A program made the translations under genes and the position numbers. A stretch of 64,000 nucleotides of DNA, from the NCBI RefSeq assembly GCF_025354435.1, contig NZ_JANXMU010000015.1, positions 1 through 64,000 of the forward strand, given 5' to 3'. The stretch comes from Rhodoferax sp. GTDB lineage: Bacteria > Pseudomonadota > Gammaproteobacteria > Burkholderiales > Burkholderiaceae_C. This document shows, piece by piece, positions 55,357-63,557 of this stretch. Positions within the stretch are counted from its first letter, which is position 1; every line of letters begins with the position of its first letter. Below the pieces are notes generated by a model. It saw nothing but the letters and a program-made list of their open reading frames with translations, was not told the origin of the DNA and ran no database searches.

Positions 55357-56639
55357 GGCGTTAACCAGCCACCGCGGAAGCCCGCCCGCTGCAAACCCGC
55401 ACGGATGTACGGGCTGCTCCGCAACAGCTGCCACACCAGCCCGGAACGGTGGTTCTCCAGCATCAACACCAGCAAACCCTGGTCGAGTCCGAACCGGCCT
55501 TCGGACACCCAGGGCTCACCGGCCGCCGTGCGGACCGTGGCATTGAAGCCGCTGGCCAGCACGGTGCGTTCGCCACCCTGGGCCATCCACTGGCGCACCA
55601 CAGGCACCACGATCTCGGGGGCAAACACCAGCGAGGCCAGGGTGGCGGGCCCGGACAGCGTGCCGTCGTCCGGGCCATAGGGCACACCCCGGGCAGCGTA
55701 GCCGTAAAAGCTCTGCCGCCGACCGGCCACCTGCTGTCGGGGCGTGCTCGGCCCGTCTCCGGCAGACAGGCCCCAGCCGTCGGCGCCCAGGCCGTTGAAG
55801 CTGCGCGGGTTGCGGATGGCGTACTCGCGCTGGATGTAGGTGGCGCGACGGCTGTTTTCAAAATAGTCGCAGCGCTTCTCGCGCATGAAGCGGTCATGGA
55901 TGCCCCGAAAGTCGATCCAGGCCTGCGAAAACTGGTGGATGAACAGCGGGCCCGCGTACAGAAAATCGTAGCCGTACAGGTTTTCCCATTGGTAGGTGCG
56001 GGTCCAGGCCTCGAAGCTGGCGGCGGTCAAGGGATGGGTGGGCGAACCCAGGCCCAGCACGTAGAGGATGAGGGCCTCGCTGTAGCCCTGCCAGCCGTAG
56101 TGCAAGAAGCCGCTCTCGGGCTTCCAGCCCAGTACCACAGCGGCACCCTTGTGCTGGGCCCAGCGCCAATCGACCCGGCGGTACAAGGCGTCGGCCAGCG
56201 TGCGCAACTCGGTCTCGTCGGCCGTGGCGGCGGTGAAATAGGCCGCGGCCGTCAGCATGCCCGCCACCAGCAGGGTGCTGTCGATCAAGGACAGCTCGGA
56301 CCGCCAGGCCCGGGTGCCGCTGTCCATGTGCAAAAAATGGAAGTAGAAGCCGTGGGCACCGCTGGCTTCGGGTGTGCCGCTCTGGTCACTGTGCGCAAAG
56401 AAGCGCAATGCCGCCAGGCTGCGCTGTACGGCGTCGCCACGCGCCATCCAGCCGCGTTCCACCGCCACCGGATAGGCCGACAGCGCAAAGCCCACCACGG
56501 CAATGCTCGCGTGCGAGCCGGGCCGCGAAGTGTCGGCCACCAGGCCATTGGCCAGGTTGGTGTGCTGGACGAAATAGTCGAAGGCGCTGCGCTGCAGGCC
56601 ATCCAGCATGGCCATGTCGGCGGGCGCAAGCGCCGGCAT
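55353..56639 (-). CDS. Glycoside hydrolase with PF10091 glycoamylase-like domain (GH144-like)
   Basis: A 428-aa all-helical toroid-type protein with the PF10091 'glycoamylase' layout: LQRSAFDYFVQHTNLANGLV at the start, HGFYFHFLHM, ESGFLHYGWQGYSEALILYV and ENLYGYDFLYAGPLFIHQFS. Some members are endo-beta-1,2-glucanases. No signal peptide is visible, so it appears cytoplasmic. The ATG at 56639 shares one base with the transketolase stop (TGATG); a GTG five codons upstream is an alternative. Confidence 0.85.
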   Translation of the reverse strand: MPALAPADMAMLDGLQRSAFDYFVQHTNLANGLVADTSRPGSHASIAVVGFALSAYPVAVERGWMARGDAVQRSLAALRFFAHSDQSGTPEASGAHGFYFHFLHMDSGTRAWRSELSLIDSTLLVAGMLTAAAYFTAATADETELRTLADALYRRVDWRWAQHKGAAVVLGWKPESGFLHYGWQGYSEALILYVLGLGSPTHPLTAASFEAWTRTYQWENLYGYDFLYAGPLFIHQFSQAWIDFRGIHDRFMREKRCDYFENSRRATYIQREYAIRNPRSFNGLGADGWGLSAGDGPSTPRQQVAGRRQSFYGYAARGVPYGPDDGTLSGPATLASLVFAPEIVVPVVRQWMAQGGERTVLASGFNATVRTAAGEPWVSEGRFGLDQGLLVLMLENHRSGLVWQLLRSSPYIRAGLQRAGFRGGWLTP

Positions 56640-58753
56640 CAGATCTCGCGGCACAGAGCTATTTGCTGCTTGGCGGCAGCTACCACATGCGCCACATCAA
56701 AACCAAAATGCGCCTGCACTACTTTGCCGGGTGCCGAGAGCCCGAAGGAACGCATGGCGATGACCGCACCGCGGCGGCCTACATAGCGTTCCCAGCCCAG
56801 GGGCGAAGCCGCCTCTACCGAGACTCGGGCCTCCACGCCGTCGGGCAGCACGCTGTCGCAGTAGGCGGCACCCTGCTGCTCGAACAGTTCCCACGACGGC
56901 ATGCTGACCACGCGGGCCCGGATACCCTCGCCTTGCAACTCCTCATAGGCGGCGATGCATAGCGCCACCTCGCTGCCACTGGCCAGCAGCAGCACCGCGG
57001 GCGGGCCGTTCTCCGTATCTGCCGCATCGGCCAGGATGTAGGCCCCGCGGGCGACCCCGGCGGCGCTGGCGTACCGGCTGCGGTCCAGCGTGGGCAGGGC
57101 CTGGCGCGACAGCACCAAACTGGCCGGGCAGTCGCTGCGCTGCAGGACCACCCGCCAGGTTTCGACCACCTCGTTGGCATCGGCCGGGCGCAGCACCAGC
57201 ATGCCGGGCAAAGCCCGCAGCGAGGCCAGTTGCTCGATGGGCTGGTGCATGGGCCCGTCTTCGCCCATGGCGATGGAGTCGTGCGTCCACACGTAGATGA
57301 CCGGCAGGCCCATCATGGCGGCCAGCCGGATGGCCCCGCGGCAGTAGTCGGTAAAAATCAAGAAGCTGGCCGCGTAGGCGCGCAGCCCGGCCAGCGCCAT
57401 GCCACTGGCGGCGGCGCACACGGCGTGTTCACGGATCCCGAAATGGAAGTTGCGCCCGGCGTACGAACCCAGAGCCTGGGTTCCAGCAGTAACAGGCGGC
57501 CCAAACACACCGGCCCCGGCAAAGTCCAGTGCGGTCTTGGTGGAAGGCGACAAATCCGCCGCGCCGCCCAGCAGCCACGGCATGTGGGCGGCAATGGCGT
57601 TCAGCACCTGGCCCGATGCGTCGCGCGTCGCCAGGCCCTTGGCATCGGCGGCAAAGGAGGGCAGCGCACTGTCCCAGCCCGCGGGCAGGGTGCGCTGCTG
57701 CAGGTGCGCGATCTGCGCGGCCAGTGCCGGGTAGAGCGCACGGTAGGCGGCAAACCGGGTGGTCCATGCCGCGTGCGCCTCCCGGCCCCGCTGGCCGAAG
57801 TGGGCGCTGAAATGCGCCGCCACGCCCTCGGGCACCGCAAACTGCGCGTCGGGGTCGCAGCCATAGAACTGCTTGGCCAGCCGCACCTCGTCCACCCCCA
57901 GCGGCTCGCCGTGCGCTTCCTTGGTGTCTTGCTTGTGCGGCGCGCCGTAGCCGATATGGCTTTGCACGATGACCAGGGTGGGCCGGTCCTGCGTGCGGGC
58001 AAATACCTGCAGGCAGTGGGTCAGCAGCGCCAGGTCGTTGGCATCGGCCACCTGCAGCACCTGCCAGCCATAGGCCGCAAACCGCGCAGCCACGTTTTCG
58101 GTGAAGGTGATGCCCGTCGCCCCTTCGATACTAATGTGGTTGCAGTCGTAAATCCAGCACAGGTTGGCGAGTTGCAGGTGGCCTGCCAGCGACGCGGCTT
58201 CGGCGCTGATGCCTTCCATCATGTCGCCGTCGCCCGCCAGGGCGTAGACCTTGTGGTCGAACAGGGTGTAGCCGGGGCGGTTGTAGGTGGCTGCCAGCCA
58301 GGCCTGCGCGATGGCCATGCCCACGCTGGTGGCAACGCCCTGGCCCAGCGGGCCGGTGGTGGTTTCGACCCCCGCCGTCCAGCCGTGTTCCGGGTGGCCG
58401 GTGCAGCGGCTGCCGGCTTGGCGAAAGCTCTGCAGGTCCGCCATCGTCACCGCCAGGCGCGCAGGCTCGGCACCACCCGCGGCGTCGCCCTGCTGCACAC
58501 CGCCCAGGTGCAGCAGGCCGTACAGCAGGGCCGAGGCATGGCCACCCGACAGCACAAAGCGGTCGCGGTTGGGCCAGGCCGGGTCGGTCGGGTCGAAGCA
58601 CAGAAAGCGCTGCCACAGGGTGTACACGGTGGGTGCCGCGCCCATGGGGGTTCCCGGGTGGCCGGAATTGGCCGCCTGCACCGCGTCGATGGCCAGGGTG
58701 CGCAAGGTGTTGATGCACAGCCGGTCCAGGGTCTCGTTGTTACCAGATTGCAT
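56639..58753 (-). CDS. tkt: Transketolase
   Basis: A 704-aa thiamine diphosphate enzyme of the pentose phosphate pathway. The N-terminal domain has the ThDP/metal motif GDGDMMEGISAEAASLAGHL; the central domain has the YAASFLIFTDYCRGAIRLAA segment; the C-terminal domain ends normally. It comes 56 nt after 6-phosphogluconate dehydrogenase and overlaps the glycoside hydrolase gene by one base. It may be a second transketolase copy specific to this operon. Confidence 0.95.
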   Translation of the reverse strand: MQSGNNETLDRLCINTLRTLAIDAVQAANSGHPGTPMGAAPTVYTLWQRFLCFDPTDPAWPNRDRFVLSGGHASALLYGLLHLGGVQQGDAAGGAEPARLAVTMADLQSFRQAGSRCTGHPEHGWTAGVETTTGPLGQGVATSVGMAIAQAWLAATYNRPGYTLFDHKVYALAGDGDMMEGISAEAASLAGHLQLANLCWIYDCNHISIEGATGITFTENVAARFAAYGWQVLQVADANDLALLTHCLQVFARTQDRPTLVIVQSHIGYGAPHKQDTKEAHGEPLGVDEVRLAKQFYGCDPDAQFAVPEGVAAHFSAHFGQRGREAHAAWTTRFAAYRALYPALAAQIAHLQQRTLPAGWDSALPSFAADAKGLATRDASGQVLNAIAAHMPWLLGGAADLSPSTKTALDFAGAGVFGPPVTAGTQALGSYAGRNFHFGIREHAVCAAASGMALAGLRAYAASFLIFTDYCRGAIRLAAMMGLPVIYVWTHDSIAMGEDGPMHQPIEQLASLRALPGMLVLRPADANEVVETWRVVLQRSDCPASLVLSRQALPTLDRSRYASAAGVARGAYILADAADTENGPPAVLLLASGSEVALCIAAYEELQGEGIRARVVSMPSWELFEQQGAAYCDSVLPDGVEARVSVEAASPLGWERYVGRRGAVIAMRSFGLSAPGKVVQAHFGFDVAHVVAAAKQQIALCREI

Positions 58754-58809
58754 GGGGATGCCTCGCTGAGCAGTGAACTACGCCAAGCCGAAAATCCGGC
58801 ACCTGCCGG

Positions 58810-59844
58810 TCAGCCCTGCGGCTTGGCCCCGGCCGCAGGCTGCTCGACGTGGCCACCAAACTCATGCCGCATGGCGGACTGCACGCGGTTGGCAAAGTCG
58901 GCCTCATTGCGCGAGCTGAAGCGGGCGTACAGCGCGGCGCTCAACACGGGTACCGGCACGGCTTCGTCGATCGCGGCCTGGATGGTCCAGCGGCCTTCGC
59001 CCGAGTCCGACACCCGGCCGTCAAAGCCCTCCAGCCCGGGGTCGGCCGTCAGCGCCGTGGCGGTCAGGTCCAGCAGCCAGGAACCGATGACGCTGCCGCG
59101 CCGCCAGACTTCGGCAATCTCGGGCAGGTCCATCGCGTACTGGTAGTGCTCGGGATGGCGCAGCGGGGTGGTTTCGGCATCCACCACGCTGTCGCGCTGG
59201 CCCACATTGGCGTTGCGCAGGATGTTGAAGCCCTCGGCATACGCGGCCATCACGCCGTATTCAATGCCGTTGTGCACCATCTTGACGAAGTGGCCCGCGC
59301 CATGCGGCCCGCAGTGCAGATAGCCCTGGTCGGCACTGCCGGCATCCGCACGGCGGCCCGGTGTGGGCACGGCGTTGCCCACACCGGGTGCCAGCGTGGC
59401 AAATAGCGGCGACAGGTGCTGCACCGTGTCTTTTTCTCCGCCAATCATCAGGCAGTAACCGCGCTCCAGCCCGGCGATGCCGCCGCTGGTGCCCACGTCC
59501 ACGTAATGCAGGCCCTGGGCCTTCAATGCGGTGGCCCGGCAAATGTCGTCGTGGTAGTGGGAGTTGCCGCCGTCTATCACGATGTCGCCCGCGGCCAGCA
59601 GCGGGGTGAGCTGCGCCAGGAGCTCGTCCACCGCCGCCGCAGGCACCATCAGCCACACCGCACGCGGCTGCGGCAAGCCGTCCACCAGTTCTTGCAGCGA
59701 GCCGGTGCCGGTGGCACCCAGCCCCACCATGCGCTCCACGTCCTGCGTATGCCGGTCATAGACCACGCAGCGGTGCCCACCGCGCAAAAGGCGGGTGGCC
59801 ATGCTGGCCCCCATCCGACCGAGTCCTACCATTCCAATATACAT
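58810..59844 (-). CDS. 6-phosphogluconate dehydrogenase, decarboxylating (short form)
   Basis: A 344-aa dehydrogenase producing ribulose-5-phosphate. Rossmann motif MVGLGRMGASMATRLL is at the N-terminus, followed by IDGGNSHYHDD and the signature GHFVKMVHNGIEYGVMAAYA. The short length (about 340 rather than 470) fits the NAD-preferring YqeC/GndA group. The ATG at 59844 gives the Rossmann start; the open frame upstream is intergenic. It is the first gene of the operon and has two palindromes upstream. Confidence 0.92.
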   Translation of the reverse strand: MYIGMVGLGRMGASMATRLLRGGHRCVVYDRHTQDVERMVGLGATGTGSLQELVDGLPQPRAVWLMVPAAAVDELLAQLTPLLAAGDIVIDGGNSHYHDDICRATALKAQGLHYVDVGTSGGIAGLERGYCLMIGGEKDTVQHLSPLFATLAPGVGNAVPTPGRRADAGSADQGYLHCGPHGAGHFVKMVHNGIEYGVMAAYAEGFNILRNANVGQRDSVVDAETTPLRHPEHYQYAMDLPEIAEVWRRGSVIGSWLLDLTATALTADPGLEGFDGRVSDSGEGRWTIQAAIDEAVPVPVLSAALYARFSSRNEADFANRVQSAMRHEFGGHVEQPAAGAKPQG

Positions 59845-59888
59845 TGCCTGGCTCCTTTGTGTATCAACATCTACCGCTTGTAAAAGCG

Positions 59889-59920
59889 GGTCCGGACCGG
59901 GTCTGTGCGCTAGCGCACAG
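59889..59920. promoter_or_regulatory. Tandem perfect palindromes upstream of the pentose-phosphate operon
   Basis: GGTCCGGACC at 59889-59898 and the 18-bp perfect palindrome CTGTGCGCTAGCGCACAG at 59903-59920, 45-76 bp upstream of the 6-phosphogluconate dehydrogenase ATG. These are candidate operator sites. They could instead fold as hairpins at the 3' end of the MFS transcript (stop at 59944). Confidence 0.55.
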
Positions 59921-59943
59921 GCGGCGTGCACTTCACCCGCTCT

Positions 59944-61341
59944 TTACCGCGCCCACAGCCGTGCAAAGCTGGCCATGGAGGCCAAGCCCGCAAACATGGC
60001 ACCCAGCCCCAGTGCCCAGGTGGGGCCGTGCAGGCTGCCCGCCAGGCCAAAGCACAGGGCCACCAAGGCCGCGCCGGTGGTCTGGCCAATCAAGCGGGCC
60101 ATACCGATCACGCCACTGGCACCGCCGCTGCGCTCGGGCGGGGCGCTGGACATCAGCGCCTTCAGATTGGGCGACTGGAAGAAACCAAAACCCGCACCAC
60201 ACAGCGCCATGCGCAGCACGATGTCCAGCGTCTGCGGCTCGGTGGGCAGCAGCGCCAGCGACACCATGCCCAGACACAGCAAAGCCAGCCCCACACCGCC
60301 CAGCAGGCCGGGTGGATGGCGGTCGGACATGCGCCCGGCAATGGGCGCCGCCAGTGCCACCACCAGCGCCCACGACACCATCAAAAAGCCGGTGCTGATG
60401 GGGTCGCGGTGCAGCACCTCTTCAAAGTAAAACGGCAGCGACACAAAGGCCAGACCCTGCGCCGCAAAGGCCGCCATGGCGGTGACGGTGGACAGCGCAA
60501 ACATCGGGCGGCGCAGCAGGTCCAGCGGCAGCATGGGTGCCGGGTGCCCAGCTTGGCGGCGCAGCAGCAGCGCGCCCGCCACCAACGTGACGGCCAAGGG
60601 CGTGGCGACCAGCGGCCAGGCCTCGCGCTGCGCAGCCGAGCCCAGCGCCAGAATCAGCGCAGCAAAGGTGATGGCCGTCAGGAACGCGGCCACCCGGTCA
60701 AAGCTGTGGCCACGTGGGGCACTGCGCGGCAGCGTGGGCACCGCAAAGGCCAGCGCCACCAGGCCCAGCGGCACGTTGATGGCAAACAGCCAGGGCCAGG
60801 AGGCCACCGACAGCACCAGCGAGGCCACCGCCGGGCCGATGGTGAAGCCCACTCCCACCACCAGCGCATTCAACCCCACCCCCCGGCCCAGCCGCTCGGC
60901 CGGGTACAGCTGGCGGATCAGCGCAATGTTGACGCTCATCAGCGCGCCCGCGCCTATGCCCTGCAGCGCCCGGGCCAGCGCCAGCTGGGGCAGGCTGCTG
61001 GCCAAGGTACACAGCAGCGATGCCACGGTGAAACCCGCCAGCCCGCCGATAAAGATGCGCCGTGGCCCCACCAGATCGCCCAGTGCCGCAAACGGCAGCA
61101 TGCTGGCCACCACGGCCAGCTGGTAGGCGTTGATGATCCAGATCGAAGTGGCCGCCGGTGCGTGCAGATCCGTGGCAATGGCGGGCAGCGCGGTGTTGGC
61201 GATGGCGGTATCCAGCGCCCCCAGCGCCACCCCCACCATGATGGCCGCCAGGGCCATCCATTCGCGGGTGTGGAAGCCGGTGTCTGTGGGGCTGGAGGTG
61301 GAAGGCGGAGTCAAGGCGGCGGCGGTGGTCATGTCTGGCAT
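59944..61341 (-). CDS. MFS transporter, DHA2-like multidrug efflux type
   Basis: A 465-aa inner-membrane transporter with about 14 hydrophobic segments. Family motifs include LGALDTAIANTALPAIATDL (motif D1-like) and GDLVGPRRIFIGGL (motif A), plus GVGFTIGPAVASLVLSVASW (motif C-like). It would export drugs or metabolites using the proton gradient. No adjacent membrane-fusion protein is present. The start at 61341 may be replaced by the ATG three codons later. Confidence 0.9.
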   Translation of the reverse strand: MPDMTTAAALTPPSTSSPTDTGFHTREWMALAAIMVGVALGALDTAIANTALPAIATDLHAPAATSIWIINAYQLAVVASMLPFAALGDLVGPRRIFIGGLAGFTVASLLCTLASSLPQLALARALQGIGAGALMSVNIALIRQLYPAERLGRGVGLNALVVGVGFTIGPAVASLVLSVASWPWLFAINVPLGLVALAFAVPTLPRSAPRGHSFDRVAAFLTAITFAALILALGSAAQREAWPLVATPLAVTLVAGALLLRRQAGHPAPMLPLDLLRRPMFALSTVTAMAAFAAQGLAFVSLPFYFEEVLHRDPISTGFLMVSWALVVALAAPIAGRMSDRHPPGLLGGVGLALLCLGMVSLALLPTEPQTLDIVLRMALCGAGFGFFQSPNLKALMSSAPPERSGGASGVIGMARLIGQTTGAALVALCFGLAGSLHGPTWALGLGAMFAGLASMASFARLWAR

Positions 61342-61624
61342 GCAAAAAATGTAGCCGCTCTGGCGCGTTCTTGCAGCACCGGAGTTAATTGGGCGTTGGT
61401 ATGCACTTGGATGCCAAACAGGGCTTTGGCGCAGGTAAGCCCTGCGTGAACAGCTCTAAAAATAAGAGCATCATGCAAAACCGGACCTTTAGATCTTTAC
61501 CCTGCATTCATATGAAAAATCCAACATGCTATATGGGATATACCTGCAAATAAAAAATAAATGCTGGAATGTCCTGCACATGTAAATCGAATTACCAGCA
61601 ATTTATCCTTAAAATCGCGCCTCC
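61342..61624. other. AT-rich intergenic region between divergent genes
   Basis: 283 bp whose right half (61450-61620) is clearly AT-richer than average. It holds promoters for the MFS gene and the ATPase gene. I see a small GCTCT/AGAGC hairpin at 61453-61469 and no convincing gene. Confidence 0.4.
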
Positions 61625-62791
61625 ATGATTGCCCGCACCGACCTCCAAAACCGCCTCTGCCAGCTGCTTACCTCCTTCCGCGCGGTCGAATTGGTGGGGC
61701 CCCGGCAGGTGGGAAAAACCACGCTGGCGCGCGCCTTCGTGGCCCCCGACTCGCCGAATTACTTCGACCTGGAAAACGCCGCTGCACGCCGCCGCCTGGC
61801 CGAGCCCATGGCCGCGCTGGTCCCGCTGAACGGCCTGGTGGTGATCGACGAGGTGCAGCACATGCCCGAACTGTGCGAGGTGCTGCGCGTGCTGATCGAC
61901 CGCCCCACGCACATCCAGCGCAAAGGCCAGTACCTGTTGCTGGGCAGCGCCACGCCGCGCGCCATGCACCGGAGCGAGTCGCTGCTGGGCCGGGCAGTGA
62001 CGCTGGAGGTGACCGGCTTCAACCTGAACGAGGTGGGTGCAGACGGCGATGCCGTGCACCGCCTGTGGCTGCGCGGCGGCTTCCCCGAGGCGTTTCTGGA
62101 GCCCGACGATGCCGTCAGCGCCCACTGGCGCGAGGCGGCCATGCAGCGGTTTTTGTACAGCGACCTGCCGCAGCTGGGCATGAACGTGCCCGCACCGACC
62201 ATGCTGCGCTTTTGGCAGATGGCCGCCCAGACCCACGGCCAGACCTGGAACGCCGCCCCGCTGGCGCGCTCGCTGGGCACCAGCGAAACCACGGTGCGCC
62301 GCTACCTGGACCACCTGACCCAAACCTTCATGGTGCGCCAGCTGCCGCCGTGGTTTGAAAACCTGGGCAAGCGCCAGGTGAAAGCCCCCAAGCTCTACCT
62401 GCGCGACTCCGGCCTGCTGCATGCGCTGCTGGGCGTGCAGACCCTGCCGCAGCTGCTGGCGCACCCGCTGTGCGGTGCTAGCTGGACGGGTTTTGCACTG
62501 GAGCAGGTGCTGCGCATCGCCAAGCCCGACAGCGCCTGGACCTGGTCCACCCACGCCGGTGCCCGGCTGGACCTGCTGATGCTCAAAGGCAGCCAGCGGA
62601 TCGGGGTGGAATTCCAGCGCGCCGACGCACCCAAGGTCACGCAATCCATGCGCATCGCCCAGCGCGACCTGAAACTGGACGCGCTGTACGTGGTCTACCC
62701 CGGCCAGCACCGCTTTGCACTGAGCGATGGCGTGCAGGCCGTGCCCTTGTGGGCCCTGCTACCAGGGGACCTGCCAGGAAACATGCCATGA
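61625..62791 (+). CDS. AAA-family ATPase with DUF4143 domain
   Basis: A 388-aa ATPase: Walker A GPRQVGKTTLARAF near residue 25, Walker B GLVVIDEVQHMPE, then a C-terminal DUF4143-type winged helix plus nuclease-like fold (LYLRDSGLLHALLGVQ, RIGVEFQRADAPK). Members of this AAA_14/DUF4143 group are common, often in mobile or defence-like contexts, with no settled role. It overlaps the exonuclease gene by 4 nt. Confidence 0.9.
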   Translation: MIARTDLQNRLCQLLTSFRAVELVGPRQVGKTTLARAFVAPDSPNYFDLENAAARRRLAEPMAALVPLNGLVVIDEVQHMPELCEVLRVLIDRPTHIQRKGQYLLLGSATPRAMHRSESLLGRAVTLEVTGFNLNEVGADGDAVHRLWLRGGFPEAFLEPDDAVSAHWREAAMQRFLYSDLPQLGMNVPAPTMLRFWQMAAQTHGQTWNAAPLARSLGTSETTVRRYLDHLTQTFMVRQLPPWFENLGKRQVKAPKLYLRDSGLLHALLGVQTLPQLLAHPLCGASWTGFALEQVLRIAKPDSAWTWSTHAGARLDLLMLKGSQRIGVEFQRADAPKVTQSMRIAQRDLKLDALYVVYPGQHRFALSDGVQAVPLWALLPGDLPGNMP

Positions 62792-63399
62792 CCCGCTTGG
62801 CCGTGATCGACTTCGAAACCACCGGCATCTCCCCCGGCCAGGGCGACCGTGCCACCGAGGTGGCTATCGTGCTGGTCGACAACGGCCAGGTGGTGGACCG
62901 CTTCCAGAGCCTGATGAACGCCGGGGTGCGCATCCCCAGCTTCATCACCCAGCTCACCGGCATCAGCAACGCCATGCTGGCCGGCGCGCCCAGTGCCGCC
63001 CAGGCCATGGCCGAGGCCAGCCGCTTTGTGGGCCAGCTGCCGCTGGTAGCGCACAACGCTGCGTTCGACCGCAAGTTCTGGCAGGCCGAGCTGGCCCGCA
63101 TCGATGACCCGGCGGACCAGCCCTTTGTGTGCACCCTGCTGCTGTCGCGCCGCCTGTACCCGCAGGCGCCGAACCACAAACTCGGCACCCTGGTGGATTA
63201 CCACCGCCTGCCCCGGTCCGGCCAGGCCCACCGGGCGCTGGCCGATGCCGAAATGGCCGCCCACCTGCTGGGCCGGATCCAGCACGACCTGCGCCAGCGC
63301 TGGGGCGTGGCCGCGCCGCACAGCCCGATGCTGATGGCGGTGCAGCGCTGCGCCAAGGCGGCAATGGGCAAACTATTGGCCCAACACCGGCACAGCTAG
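62788..63399 (+). CDS. 3'-5' exonuclease, DnaQ-like (DEDDh)
   Basis: A 203-aa exonuclease with the four DEDDh motifs: VIDFETTG (Asp, Glu), HNAAFDRKFW (Asp) and HRALADAEMAAHLL (His, Asp). It resembles the proofreading subunit of polymerase III but without the clamp-linked C-terminal tail, so it is likely a stand-alone DNA or RNA exonuclease. The ATG at 62788 overlaps the ATPase stop (ATGA), so both are co-translated. Confidence 0.92.
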   Translation: MTRLAVIDFETTGISPGQGDRATEVAIVLVDNGQVVDRFQSLMNAGVRIPSFITQLTGISNAMLAGAPSAAQAMAEASRFVGQLPLVAHNAAFDRKFWQAELARIDDPADQPFVCTLLLSRRLYPQAPNHKLGTLVDYHRLPRSGQAHRALADAEMAAHLLGRIQHDLRQRWGVAAPHSPMLMAVQRCAKAAMGKLLAQHRHS

Positions 63400-63410
63400 T
63401 TTTAAGCATC

Positions 63411-63468
63411 AAATCGGCCTCTAGCGCATATTTCGCCTGCGCTAGTAGCTATATATTTTGTAGTATTT
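63411..63468. repeat. Dispersed TAGC repeat, copy 12
   Basis: Reads AAATCGGCCTCTAGCGCATA, then TTTCGCCTGCGCTAGTAGCT, then ATATATTTTG. It contains the perfect 8-bp inverted pair CTAGCGCA / TGCGCTAG (63421-63445) and is among the best-preserved copies. Confidence 0.85.
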
Positions 63469-63491
63469 GACGCCCCTCCCGGCTGGCATCA

Positions 63492-63529
63492 AAGTTGCAC
63501 AACTTGCACTGTGCACGCTTTGCGTGCAC
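63492..63529. promoter_or_regulatory. Paired palindromes upstream of eutB
   Basis: AAGTTG-CA-CAACTT at 63492-63505 and the hairpin GTGCACGC-TTT-GCGTGCAC at 63511-63529, 29-66 bp upstream of the eutB ATG. The word TTGCAC is repeated in this region. Candidate operator for ethanolamine control. Confidence 0.55.
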
Positions 63530-63557
63530 CAAAGCCGTTCCAACCCCAAAGGTCCGC

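Noticed and set aside
61370-61500. Minus-strand open stretch just upstream of the MFS gene that reads like a protein C-terminus (FRAVHAGLTCAKALFGIQVH)
   Set aside because: No start codon or ribosome site, only about 45 codons, and no recognised family. It could be a gene remnant but evidence is too thin.
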